From the NCBI GenBank assembly GCA_028282595.1, contig JANQHQ010000024.1:1-51049 (forward strand): a stretch of 51,049 nt of DNA, written 5' to 3'. Made by a program: the position numbers and the translations under genes. Of the stretch, positions 7,504 to 15,201 are shown in pieces. The stretch is from Chlorobium sp. GTDB lineage: Bacteria; Bacteroidota; Chlorobiia; Chlorobiales; Chlorobiaceae. The stretch's first letter is position 1. Every line of letters begins with the position of its first letter. The notes beneath the pieces are model-generated. The model ran no database searches. It saw only the letters and a list, made by a program, of their open reading frames with translations, and was not told where the DNA came from.

Positions 7504-8697
7504 ATGAGCTCGAATTTATCGGATTTTGTTGACAAAAAGTTCAAAGCTGCGTATGAGGAATCAATTAGGCCTAGGAAAAATGGTAAACCCCTCGTTTTGG
7601 GAAACAGGGTTCCCGGACCTTATTCTGTTGTTCTTCAAAGCAATGACTACTTGAACGTTTCCAAGCATCCGGACATTGTCCGTGCACAGATTACAATGCT
7701 TGAGAATTCATGCAGGGAGCTGGTTATGTCGGCTGTTTTTCTGCATGAAGAGAGTGAGAAATTTCGGTTCGAGAAGGCTATGGCGGATTTTGTCGGGTTT
7801 GAAAGTTCCATACTCTGTCAATCTGGTTGGGCAGCCAACGTGGGCTTGTTGCAAATTATTGCCAAAGAGAATAGCCCGGTGTATATCGACTATTTTGCCC
7901 ATATGTCACTTTGGGAAGGTATAAAAGCAGCTGGTGCGGTTCCTTATCCGTTCAGACACAATGATGTTGGTCACATGGAGCGGCAGATAAAGGAGCATGG
8001 CCCGGGGATCGTAATTGTTGATTCGTTGTACAGCACTACGGGTGATATCGCTCCCCTTGGTGATATCGTTGACGTTGCGGAACGATATGGCTGCTTTTCA
8101 GTGGTTGACGAATCTCATTCTTTGGGTGTCTATGGTAAAAAAGGGGCGGGCCTTGTTGATGAACTCGGGCTTACCGACAGGGTGAACTTTCTGACAGCCA
8201 GTCTTGCGAAGGCTTTTGCCGGAAGGGCTGGAATTATTTTCTGTCCCGAACAATTTGCGCAATACTATCCTTACATGGCGTTCCCGGCGATTTTCAGTTC
8301 GACTCTATTGCCGCATGAGATTGCCGGATTACAGGCGACCCTCGATGTTATTATGGACGGCGACGACAGAAGAACGCGTATGCACGAGTCTGCAAAATTT
8401 CTCCGTGAAGGTCTTGATGACCTTGGTTACAACGTTGTTAGCCAGTCCCAGATTATCTCTATTGAAAGCGGGTTGGATAGTGACACGGAATTGTGCCGTG
8501 ACGCCCTCGAAGAGAGAGATATTTTCGGCTCTGTTTTCGTCGCTCCGGCAACTCCCAAAAATCGTGCTCTTATTCGTCTCTCGCTCCACAGCGGGTTGAA
8601 AAGGAGTGAGATTGAGCATGTTCTGAAAGTTTGTGAGGAGATAAGGGGTGAAGTGAACATGTGGGAGTGGAAGTCTACGAAAAGGAAGAGCGGATAA
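7504..8697 (+). CDS. cqsA: CqsA-like alpha-hydroxyketone (CAI-1 type) autoinducer synthase
   Basis: 397 residues, a PLP alpha-oxoamine synthase. Vibrio CqsA condenses an acyl-CoA (decanoyl-CoA) with SAM or 2-aminobutyrate to make CAI-1 precursors. Resemblance to Vibrio CqsA runs end to end: LQSNDYL (45-51), QSGWAANVGLLQ, YIDYFAHMSLWEG, HGPGIVIVDSLYST, VDESHSLG (201-208), TASLAKAF with PLP Lys236, PAIFSSTLLP, and FGSVFVAPAT. These blocks, notably the FAHMSLWEG and FSSTLLP segments, separate it from BioF, KBL and HemA paralogues. Start ATG follows AGGAGGAGG. The C-terminus runs about ten residues past the Vibrio protein and overlaps a broken XRE gene. Acyl and amino substrates in this organism are unknown. 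Confidence 0.9.
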   Translation: MSSNLSDFVDKKFKAAYEESIRPRKNGKPLVLGNRVPGPYSVVLQSNDYLNVSKHPDIVRAQITMLENSCRELVMSAVFLHEESEKFRFEKAMADFVGFESSILCQSGWAANVGLLQIIAKENSPVYIDYFAHMSLWEGIKAAGAVPYPFRHNDVGHMERQIKEHGPGIVIVDSLYSTTGDIAPLGDIVDVAERYGCFSVVDESHSLGVYGKKGAGLVDELGLTDRVNFLTASLAKAFAGRAGIIFCPEQFAQYYPYMAFPAIFSSTLLPHEIAGLQATLDVIMDGDDRRTRMHESAKFLREGLDDLGYNVVSQSQIISIESGLDSDTELCRDALEERDIFGSVFVAPATPKNRALIRLSLHSGLKRSEIEHVLKVCEEIRGEVNMWEWKSTKRKSG

Positions 8698-9003
8698 GGG
8701 GGACTTACACAAACGGCGCTTGCAGAAGCGGCGTGCACCAGTGTCCCGTATCTCTCACGGCTCGAATCCGACAGGAGAAAAGGATCGCTCGAGGTCCTGA
8801 GCGCCATCGCCACCAGGCTCGGTGTGGCGCTGGGCGATATCGGGTTGAAAACGTTGACGAACTATGAAAAAGAAGAAGAGCGCTTCCTTCTTTTTTCGAT
8901 GCATGTTCAGTCCCGGCAGCGGGGCTGCCTCTTTTGTCTTTTTTGTGTAAATGCATTGCCTCTTTTCAAAAAAACTGTTGAGAACATGTTATGCATGACT
9001 TGA
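8661..9003 (+). pseudogene. frameshifted XRE-type helix-turn-helix regulator remnant
   Basis: The frame beginning at 8698 has no start codon but translates to LTQTALAEAACTSVPYLSRL followed by ESDRRKGSLEVLSAIATRLG, a clear HTH_3 domain. In the preceding frame, from a GTG at 8661, VYEKEERIRG lines up as the missing N-terminus if one G of the five-G run at 8698-8702 is removed. So a one-base insertion in a homopolymer splits it. It overlaps the 3' end of cqsA and runs to a stop at 9001-9003. A sequencing error or slippage at the G run is the alternative. Confidence 0.7.
8915..8946 (+). terminator. Rho-independent terminator after cqsA and XRE remnant
   Basis: GGCAGC (8915-8920) and GCTGCC (8924-8929) form a perfect stem with a three-base loop, followed by a T-rich tract at 8930-8946. 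It lies inside the XRE remnant frame, which supports that frame no longer being a functional gene, and would end the cqsA transcript before the Nudix gene. Confidence 0.7.
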
Positions 9004-9599
9004 TACGGGAAATCAGGGCGTTGGCCCAGACCGGTCTGCACTATACCAGGGACCCCTACGATCGGGAACGGTTTGAACGGCTCATCGAGATCAGTGCGAT
9101 GCTCTATTCGAGAACCAGCTCCGCCGACCTTGAGACGATCGAGAGGTTTTTCATCCCCGAAAAAGGTTATGCCACGCCGAAGGTGGACCTTCGTGCATGC
9201 GCGATCAGGAATGACAGAGTTCTTCTGGTCCTGGAGCGTTCGAGTGGTAAATGGACATTGCCGGGAGGGTGGGCCGATCAGAACGAGTCGCCGAAGGAAG
9301 GTATCGTCCGGGAGGTTCTGGAGGAATCTGGTTTCGATATAGAGGTGGTTTCTCTTTACGCGGTCAAGGACAGGGACCGCCATCCCTATACGCCGAAATA
9401 CCCGGTGAGTTTGTACAAGCTGTTTTACACGGCTGAAGTGATCGGGGGTGAGCCTCGCGACAATATCGAAATATCGGATATCGGGTTTTTTGACATTGAC
9501 GACCTGCCGTTGCTATCGGAAGACAGGGTACTGGCTGCAGATGTCATCGAGGGCATGAACCACTATCGGGGAGCGAGGGGTGCCGCCTACTCGGATTAG
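8991..9599 (+). CDS. Nudix hydrolase (ADP-ribose/nucleotide-sugar pyrophosphatase type)
   Basis: 202 residues. The N-terminal 60 residues (IREIRALAQTGLHYTRDPYDRERFE) match the helical Nudix_N extension seen in ADP-ribose pyrophosphatase-like proteins. The Nudix box is complete: G, five residues, E, seven residues, then REVLEESGF (about 87-109). The Nudix fold hydrolyses nucleoside diphosphates linked to another group; the exact substrate is not readable. The start overlaps the stop of the XRE remnant, and a GNAT gene follows 42 bases later. Confidence 0.88.
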   Translation: MHDLIREIRALAQTGLHYTRDPYDRERFERLIEISAMLYSRTSSADLETIERFFIPEKGYATPKVDLRACAIRNDRVLLVLERSSGKWTLPGGWADQNESPKEGIVREVLEESGFDIEVVSLYAVKDRDRHPYTPKYPVSLYKLFYTAEVIGGEPRDNIEISDIGFFDIDDLPLLSEDRVLAADVIEGMNHYRGARGAAYSD

Positions 9600-9641
9600 G
9601 CGCGTGAAGCCCCGGGCGTTCGTGCGCTGGAGACCATACGC

Positions 9642-10100
9642 ATGTGTATTCTGAGGGACTACAGGAAAGGTGATGAAGGTGAAGTATTTCCGCTGGTGGA
9701 ATATGCTCTGAGGCAATACGGGCTAAAGGTGAATCCGGAAGAGACGGATGCCGATATACAAGATATTCAGGCCTCGTATATCCAGTCCGGCGGCGCGTTC
9801 AAAGTGCTCGAGGATAATGGCGGGATTGTCGGTTCCTACGGGCTCTACAGGATTGACGAGGATTCGTGTGAGCTGAGAAAAATGTATTTGCGACCGGAGT
9901 ATAAAGGTAAAGGGCTGGGAAAGATGATGATGGACGACGCTTTTTTGACGGCAACAACGCTCGGGTTTTCCAGAATGGTTCTTGAAACCAACAGGTGCCT
10001 GAAGGAGGCGTTGAACCTTTACAGAAAGTACGGGTTTGTTGAGTACGCATCAGGACATCTTTCCGACAGATGCGATTGCGCGATGGAGAAAAAACTTTAG
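9642..10100 (+). CDS. GNAT family N-acetyltransferase
   Basis: 152 residues forming one GNAT domain. The acetyl-CoA binding motif A is MYLRPEYKGKGLGKMMMDDA (R/Q-x-x-G-x-G/A type, about 86-105). Motif B follows as METN-like MVLETNRCLKEALNLYRKYG. Substrate unknown; such proteins acetylate small amines or protein termini. It follows the Nudix gene and may share its transcript. The TAG stop overlaps a family C repeat end (AGGGCACCTCT at 10099-10109). Confidence 0.85.
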   Translation: MCILRDYRKGDEGEVFPLVEYALRQYGLKVNPEETDADIQDIQASYIQSGGAFKVLEDNGGIVGSYGLYRIDEDSCELRKMYLRPEYKGKGLGKMMMDDAFLTATTLGFSRMVLETNRCLKEALNLYRKYGFVEYASGHLSDRCDCAMEKKL

Positions 10101-10125
10101 GGCACCTCTATTAATTGTCGTGAGC
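10099..10125 (-). repeat. half copy of family C closing arm
   Basis: AGGGCACCTCTATTAATTG followed by TCGTGAGCG equals the reverse complement of the right end of the full copy at 33510-33527. Only this arm is present. Its first two bases are part of the GNAT stop codon, the same junction as copies at 28413 and 48596. Confidence 0.65.
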
Positions 10126-10198
10126 GACATGACAGACAGCGGGCAGGCACGGGGGCCTGCTCCTGTGAATGATCAGGGTGGCCTGAACACCGCCGTGA

Positions 10199-10222
10199 GG
10201 GCGAAAAATTTTTCGCCCCTAC
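10199..10222. repeat. family A palindrome, copy 1
   Basis: GGGCGAAAAATTTTTCGCCC plus CTAC: an uninterrupted palindrome that recurs at 38721-38748 and 50892-50919. Upstream, about 10138-10170, lies a GGGCAGGCACGGGGGCCTG stretch that also recurs near 38795-38820. Confidence 0.85.
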
Positions 10223-10252
10223 ATTTTCTCATTACGATGCGTTTCCTGCCAA

Positions 10253-10284
10253 TTCAACGACTCAGCAAATCGACAGCTCAACAA
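10253..10284 (+). repeat. 8-base degenerate tandem repeat, locus 1
   Basis: Four units in register: TTCAACGA, CTCAGCAA, ATCGACAG, CTCAACAA. The consensus NTCAACRN is shared with four other loci (19683, 28717, 38593, 38828). It lies just outside the comM stop codon. Confidence 0.7.
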
Positions 10285-10290
10285 TTCTGT

Positions 10291-11838
10291 TTAGTAATTC
10301 CAGAAGTCCCTGTCCAGGCTCCGATACTGTATCGCCTGGATCAGGTGCTGCATTTCGATGTTCACCGACGCGTCGAGGTCGGCGATGGTGCGGCTGACTT
10401 TCAGGATGCGGTCGTGAGCGCGGGCGGAGAGACTGAGGCGGTTCATGGCTTCCATCAGTTTGTCCGCCGAGGCCTTGTCGAGCAGGCAGTGTTTCTTGAT
10501 GAGCTTCGGCGTCATCTGTGCGTTCGAATGGATGCCCGTTCCGGCGAAACGCTTCGCCTGGATCGTCCTGGCGGCGGTCACCCGTCCGCGTATGACTTCG
10601 GAGCGTTCGGCGGTTGCGGTCGAGAAGAGCTCCTGGTTGTCGACCTTCGGCACGTCGATGTGAATATCGATCCTGTCGAGCAGCGGTCCCGAGATTTTCG
10701 ACAGATAGCGCTGGATTTGCTGGGGACTCGCCGTGAGGTTGCCGTCGGCGTCTTTCAGTGCGCCCGCGGGGCTGGGGTTCATTGCCGCGACGAGCATGAA
10801 GCCCGCGGGGTAGCGCGTGGTGAGTGAGATTCTCGACACGGTGACTTCGCGGTCCTCGATCGGCTGACGGAGCGCCTCGAGGGCGTTGCGGGTGAACTCC
10901 GGCAGTTCGTCGAGGAACAGCACGCCGTTATGGGCGAGACTCACCTCTCCCGGCCGTGCGTGGGTGCCGCCTCCGATAAGGGCGACGTTGCTCGTGGTGT
11001 GATGCGGGTTGCGGAAGGGGCGGCGGGTCATCAGCGGCTGACCGTTTTTCAGCAGGCTCGCGACTGAGTAGATCTTGGTGGTCTCCAGCGACTCCTCGAA
11101 GGTGAGCGGCGGAAGGATGCCCGGCAGCGCTTTGGCCAGGAGGGTCTTGCCGCTGCCCGGAGGACCGATCATGATGAGGTTGTGTCCGCCGGCGGCCGCG
11201 ATCTCCATCGCTTTTTTCGCGGTCGCCTGTCCCTTGATATCGGAGAAATCGACCGGATATTCCGGGTTCTCGTCGAAAAGCCGTTCGACATCGACCGTGA
11301 CGGGCACGGCGTCCCGGCCGTCCCTGAGAAGCTGCACGGTTTCGGAAAGGGAGCGCATGCCGAACACTTCGATTCCGGCCCCGGACGCTCCAACCGCTAC
11401 GGCGGCTTCCTCGGCGTTCATCTCCGGCAGGATGAGCCGCTTGATTCCTTCCCGTGCGGCCATCATGGCGACGGGCAGCGAACCGTTGATTCTGCGCAGC
11501 GAACCGTCGAGTGCCAGCTCGCCGAGAATAAGCGTGCCGTCGAGCCGGTGCTCCACTTCCTGCAGCGATCCGAGAAGGCCGATCGCGATAGAGAGGTCAA
11601 AAGCGGTACCCTCTTTCTTTACGTCGGCCGGTGCGAGGTTGACGGTGATTTTTTTCGGCGGCAGGCTGAAACCGGAATTCCTGATCGCCGTGAGGATCCG
11701 TTCCCGGCTTTCACGGATGGCGTTGTCCGGAAGTCCGACCACGGTGAAGGCGGGGAGTCCTCCCGCCACGTTGGTTTCAACCTGCACCCTCAGGGCGTCG
11801 ATACCGACAAGGGCTGCTGCGTCGAGTTGTGAGAGCAT
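10291..11838 (-). CDS. comM: YifB/ComM family Mg-chelatase-like AAA ATPase
   Basis: 515 residues from the ATG at 11838, where MLSQLDAAALVGIDALRV matches the usual family start; an in-frame start at 11874 adds 12 residues. Order: N-terminal ChlI-like domain (GLPAFTVVGLPDNAIRESRERI), AAA core with Walker A GPPGSGKTLLAKALP, Walker B VLFLDELPEF, and the C-terminal ARAHDRILKVSRTIADLD lid. ComM is a hexameric helicase aiding branch migration in natural transformation in some bacteria; its role in this phylum is not established. It is a single gene convergent with the GNAT gene. Confidence 0.94.
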   Translation of the reverse strand: MLSQLDAAALVGIDALRVQVETNVAGGLPAFTVVGLPDNAIRESRERILTAIRNSGFSLPPKKITVNLAPADVKKEGTAFDLSIAIGLLGSLQEVEHRLDGTLILGELALDGSLRRINGSLPVAMMAAREGIKRLILPEMNAEEAAVAVGASGAGIEVFGMRSLSETVQLLRDGRDAVPVTVDVERLFDENPEYPVDFSDIKGQATAKKAMEIAAAGGHNLIMIGPPGSGKTLLAKALPGILPPLTFEESLETTKIYSVASLLKNGQPLMTRRPFRNPHHTTSNVALIGGGTHARPGEVSLAHNGVLFLDELPEFTRNALEALRQPIEDREVTVSRISLTTRYPAGFMLVAAMNPSPAGALKDADGNLTASPQQIQRYLSKISGPLLDRIDIHIDVPKVDNQELFSTATAERSEVIRGRVTAARTIQAKRFAGTGIHSNAQMTPKLIKKHCLLDKASADKLMEAMNRLSLSARAHDRILKVSRTIADLDASVNIEMQHLIQAIQYRSLDRDFWNY

Positions 11839-12035
11839 GCGGTCGGAGGGGTTTGTGATGACGGAGACGAACACTGCGTTGGTTTGTGTTGTATAGTAGT
11901 AAAAAAAAAGTATTCACGTCAAGCCCGACAGCAATCTTCTCAGCGGTGAACGCTTGTCGGGGGATAGAGGGGACGTTCGACGAGGGTGTATCCGGGAAGC
12001 CTTGCGGGACAAGGATTTGCGGGGGAGGCATCGGG

Positions 12036-12062
12036 TTCGACGACAACGTTTTTAGCTATAAT
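12036..12062 (+). promoter_or_regulatory. candidate promoter for pscC
   Basis: A perfect TATAAT at 12057-12062 is preceded, 15 bases earlier, by TTCGAC (12036-12041). The 80-base leader would run to the pscC start. A second TTGACA at 12093-12098 has no good -10 partner. Spacing is shorter than ideal. Confidence 0.35.
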
Positions 12063-12142
12063 TGTTTGCCGCCTTGGCTAATTATGACTATCTTGACATT
12101 TAAGACTGTTTAGTAAGCCGCTAACCAAACTACTTAGCTGTC

Positions 12143-12934
12143 ATGGACAACAAATCAAATGGTAAGCTTATCGCACTGGCGATTGGTGGTGCAGTCCTGA
12201 TGGGGCTCTTGTTCTTTATGGCCTCCCTTCTGACGGGTTATCAGACGCCCGCCGAAAACATCTCCCCGATCATGACGCCGTTGCAGTCGTTCATGGGGTG
12301 GTTTCTTCTGATTTTCTTTGCCTCCCTCATTATCTGGGGGCTCGGCAAGATGTCCGCCAGAATCAGCGATACCTGGGTTATAAGCTTTCCAGTCGGTATT
12401 TTTGTCATTGTTGCAGTGATGTTCATCAGCCTCGAAGTGGTTTGGGAAAAAGGTCGCACCACAACGCTCGAAGGCAAGTATATTCGCACCGTGCGCCAGC
12501 TTGACGCCTTCAACGAAGGCGAGGACTTCGAAAATATAGAGGATCAGCCCATCGAGGAGGAGCCCGAGCCTGAAGTCGCGGCAGCCCTCGAGCCGGTTGA
12601 AGAGGCGCCCGCCGAGGCGGCTCCTGCAGTAGAGGTGGCGGAAGCCGAGGGTGCTGCTGAAGGGCCTGCAGCCGAGGCTCCTGCGGTTGCGGAAGCTCCC
12701 GCCGCAGGCGGCCAGGTTGCGCTTGCCGGCGATGCGCTTGCCGCCGCGGACAAGCTGTTCCAGAGAAAGTGCACGAAATGCCACGCCATCAAGGCTGTCG
12801 AGGTCAAGCTCACGGAGTACAGGAAGAAAGGCGAGTCCGAAAAGATCGTGCTCGACATGAAAGCCGTGCCGAACTCCGGGATCAGAAAGAAGGATGTGGC
12901 AACGCTTGTCCAGTACATCGAGCAGACCTACTGA
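12143..12934 (+). CDS. pscC: photosynthetic reaction centre cytochrome c-551 (PscC) with long acidic linker
   Basis: 263 residues. PscC carries electrons from the periplasm to the P840 special pair of the type I reaction centre. The start MDNKSNGKLIALAIGGAVLM and three membrane helices (about 8-32, 49-67, 78-98) match Chlorobium PscC, as does WEKGRTTTLEGKYIRT after helix 3. The haem site is CTKCH at 210-214, with Met239 a plausible axial ligand. Residues about 123-195 are an Ala/Glu/Pro-rich, probably disordered linker, far longer than in the roughly 206-residue C. tepidum protein as I recall it. It is monocistronic with a strong terminator. Confidence 0.93.
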   Translation: MDNKSNGKLIALAIGGAVLMGLLFFMASLLTGYQTPAENISPIMTPLQSFMGWFLLIFFASLIIWGLGKMSARISDTWVISFPVGIFVIVAVMFISLEVVWEKGRTTTLEGKYIRTVRQLDAFNEGEDFENIEDQPIEEEPEPEVAAALEPVEEAPAEAAPAVEVAEAEGAAEGPAAEAPAVAEAPAAGGQVALAGDALAAADKLFQRKCTKCHAIKAVEVKLTEYRKKGESEKIVLDMKAVPNSGIRKKDVATLVQYIEQTY

Positions 12935-12963
12935 TCAGAGGATCGGCAAAGAGAACCTGATCT

Positions 12964-12999
12964 GAAAAAGCCCCGAAAACGCCGGGGCTTTTTTTATTG
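12964..12999 (+). terminator. strong Rho-independent terminator after pscC
   Basis: AAAAAGCCCCG and CGGGGCTTTTTTT pair around an AAAACGC loop, with a run of T on the plus strand and a run of A on the other side. It could also serve queF, which converges from the right. Confidence 0.9.
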
Positions 13000-13031
13000 G
13001 CTGCAGTCGGGGTTTGTGGAAAGCCCGTTGT

Positions 13032-13385
13032 TCACGATTTTTTCGCGCTGTAGGATGCCGATACGGTTTCGGTTATGCCGCCCCTGGCTTTCCATTCGGT
13101 AGTGACGGTGATTTCCCGTGGCAGGAGGGCTTCGACCATATGGTCGAGGATCGTGTTGGTGACGTTTTCATAGAAAATTCCGGCGTTGCGGAATTCGAGG
13201 TAGTAGTACTTGAGCGACTTGAGCTCCACGCAGACCTTGTCGGGAACGTAACGTACGGTGACGGTGCCGAAGTCCGGCAGGCCAGTTTTCGGGCAGACCG
13301 AAGTGAATTCGGGATTGACGATTTCTATCGTGTAGTCCCGGTCGGGGAACCGGTTGTCGAACACTTCCAGAAGTTCTTTTTTCAT
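13032..13385 (-). CDS. queF: NADPH-dependent preQ0 reductase (short form)
   Basis: 117 residues, the unimodular form. It reduces the nitrile of 7-cyano-7-deazaguanine to preQ1 for queuosine in tRNA. The thioimide cysteine is in FTSVCPKTGLPDFG (about 27-40), followed by the QueF signature ELKSLKYYYLEFRNAGIFYE with the E(S/L)K(S)xK motif. A GAGGAG Shine-Dalgarno precedes the ATG. Other queuosine genes are not in the window. Confidence 0.95.
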   Translation of the reverse strand: MKKELLEVFDNRFPDRDYTIEIVNPEFTSVCPKTGLPDFGTVTVRYVPDKVCVELKSLKYYYLEFRNAGIFYENVTNTILDHMVEALLPREITVTTEWKARGGITETVSASYSAKKS

Positions 13386-13697
13386 TGTTTCATGCCTCTC
13401 CTCTTCGTTTACGTGAACGATTCGCCCGCAACGACGTGGTGGCCTGGTCTGCGAGCGGGGTTTCGGGGCCGGTGCCGGCCGTCGTGAAAAATTTTCGGGC
13501 CGCCCCCGGCCTTAAAATAGAATTATCTTGTTGATTTCCGTACATTCAAAAACGCCTCTGGAAACCCGTTCGCCTTGCCCTTGTGCGGCTCGTAACAATT
13601 TTTAGAGGCACCCTCGAATTGCCGGAGTTGGACCCGGAGCGCGAATCCGGCAGGGCTTGCGAATCTTGCAGGAAAAGAATCTCATCTGTCACAACCA
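13386..13697. other. gap with decayed repeats
   Basis: It contains a weak family A-like GTGAAAAATTTTCGGGC (13484-13500) between CCGGCC runs and a shortened family C element (13554-13613). Both the queF and the methyltransferase promoters must lie here; no clear hexamers were picked. Confidence 0.45.
13554..13613 (+). repeat. internally deleted family C element
   Basis: The left arm GCCTCTGGAAA (13554-13564) faces the right arm TTTTTAGAGGCACCC (13599-13613). The conserved GTTCGCCTTGC block sits between them, but all three CCCGA hairpins are missing. The two ends still pair imperfectly. Confidence 0.6.
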
Positions 13698-14399
13698 ATG
13701 GCCGATACCGATCGGGGTACGGAAGCGATCTACGACGAGCTGTCAGGGGAGTACGAACTGCAGACTTCTCCGTACGTCATCTCGTCTCAGCCGTTTCGCT
13801 TCGTCAGCGTTCGTGACAGTTACGCCCTGCTCGACAGGATCACGCCTGAAGAGTTCGTCAGGGATGAACAGATGCCGTACTGGGCTGAAATCTGGCCCGC
13901 CGCGATAATTCTTTCGGAGTTCGTCTCCGGGGAGATAGACATCCGGGGGAAAAACATCATAGAGATCGGCGCGGGCGTCGGCATGGTCAGTGTAGCGGCC
14001 GCCTGTGCGGGCGGAAACGTGCTGGCCACGGACTATTCCGAGGAGGCGCTGCGCTTTATCCGGCTCAACGCCATGAACAACGGCGCGGACCTCCGTTGGG
14101 AGAGGCTCGACTGGCGAAGTATTCAGTGCAGGGACCGTTTCGACATCCTCCTTGCGGCCGACGTGCTTTACGAACGGGTCAACCTGCTTCCGATCATCAA
14201 CGCTCTGGGCAAACTGCTTACGCCGGAAGGGTGTGCCTACATCGCCGATCCGAGGCGGCGTCTTGCCGAACAGTTTCTCGATCTTGCGTTCGAGAACGAG
14301 TTTGCCGTGCAGACATCCGCCAGGAGCTATGTCCGGGACGGCAAGACGATAGGCGTCAATATTTACAGGCTTTCGAAACACCGGGAAGGGTATGAGTAG
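13698..14399 (+). CDS. Methyltransf_16-like SAM methyltransferase
   Basis: 233 residues. MPYWAEIWPAA (about 59-69) is the conserved lead-in of the lysine/nicotinamide N-methyltransferase-like family. Motif I is IIEIGAGVGMVSVAAA (about 85-100), then the acidic LATDYSEEAL and DILLAADVLYE. Relatives methylate lysines of proteins such as electron-transfer flavoprotein; the substrate here is unknown. It overlaps the next gene by 8 bases, so the two are co-translated. Confidence 0.82.
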   Translation: MADTDRGTEAIYDELSGEYELQTSPYVISSQPFRFVSVRDSYALLDRITPEEFVRDEQMPYWAEIWPAAIILSEFVSGEIDIRGKNIIEIGAGVGMVSVAAACAGGNVLATDYSEEALRFIRLNAMNNGADLRWERLDWRSIQCRDRFDILLAADVLYERVNLLPIINALGKLLTPEGCAYIADPRRRLAEQFLDLAFENEFAVQTSARSYVRDGKTIGVNIYRLSKHREGYE

Positions 14400-15201
14400 G
14401 CGGGCTCCGGATATCTGGTTCCGTTCCGCCCCCGGCGGAGCCGTGGTCTGGAAGATCATGTTCACCGGTTCCGGGCTCGTGGTTACCGAGAACAGGAGGC
14501 AGGGAGAGCGTCTGGCGACATTTTCCTGTTTCGACGGTGGAACGGGAGAAGAGGTGCTCGGGGATTTTCTTCCCGGGGAAGCGACCCCCGGCGATGACTT
14601 CGGCATGACCGGCCTCGAAACGGTGGGGGAGACCCTGTTCTACGTTCACGCCTATCGGCCGGACAGTCCCGAACATATCGGTTTGTGGGCTCTCGATCCG
14701 TCATCTGCTGCCGTGGTCTGGGCTCGCGCCGATACAGCGTTCGTCGCGCACGTTCCGGGGGGGATGCTTGTCTATCGGCCGCGCTCGTTTGCCGGTTTTC
14801 CCGAGCGGTACTACATGATTCTCGACGAGCTGACAGGGGAGGTTATCGACGAGCCGGGGAGCGATGTCCGGCGGGTGGAAGCGTTGCGCGCGAGGACTGT
14901 GGCCGAGGAGGAGCGTCAGAACGTGATCCTTCCGGAAACCGTCCGGGATGAGGCTGCGCCGTCCGGTAATCTGCGGGAGTCCATCCGCAAGGGAGAGCTT
15001 CTGGTAACGGTCGAGCACCGTCCGGCTTCAGGCGGAAACGGTTTCGACGCCGTTCTGGAAGCCCGGCGGGGAGGTGCGCTGTTTCACAGCGACAGGCTCG
15101 CCTCGGGCAGCGACTTTCCCTGTATGAATTATTTCCTGCTGCACGGCGTTAGGGTATACTATATCAGGAACATGACAGAACTCGTTTCCTTTGGTGCATA
15201 G
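14392..15201 (+). CDS. uncharacterised protein, possibly DUF4905
   Basis: 269 residues with no signal peptide and no membrane segment. The pattern is beta-rich: repeated short strands such as IWFRSAPGGAVVWKI, LFYVHAYRPD and KGELLVTVEHRP with D/G turns, like a partial propeller. Residue content resembles the DUF4905 family of Bacteroidetes/Chlorobi, but I am unsure of the assignment. The start overlaps the methyltransferase by 8 bases, and its stop overlaps the Xer gene start by 11, so it is mid-operon. Function unknown. Confidence 0.65.
   Translation: MSRRAPDIWFRSAPGGAVVWKIMFTGSGLVVTENRRQGERLATFSCFDGGTGEEVLGDFLPGEATPGDDFGMTGLETVGETLFYVHAYRPDSPEHIGLWALDPSSAAVVWARADTAFVAHVPGGMLVYRPRSFAGFPERYYMILDELTGEVIDEPGSDVRRVEALRARTVAEEERQNVILPETVRDEAAPSGNLRESIRKGELLVTVEHRPASGGNGFDAVLEARRGGALFHSDRLASGSDFPCMNYFLLHGVRVYYIRNMTELVSFGA

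Noticed and set aside
11075..11896. 273-codon plus-strand open frame
   Set aside because: Ser/Arg-rich antisense shadow of comM.
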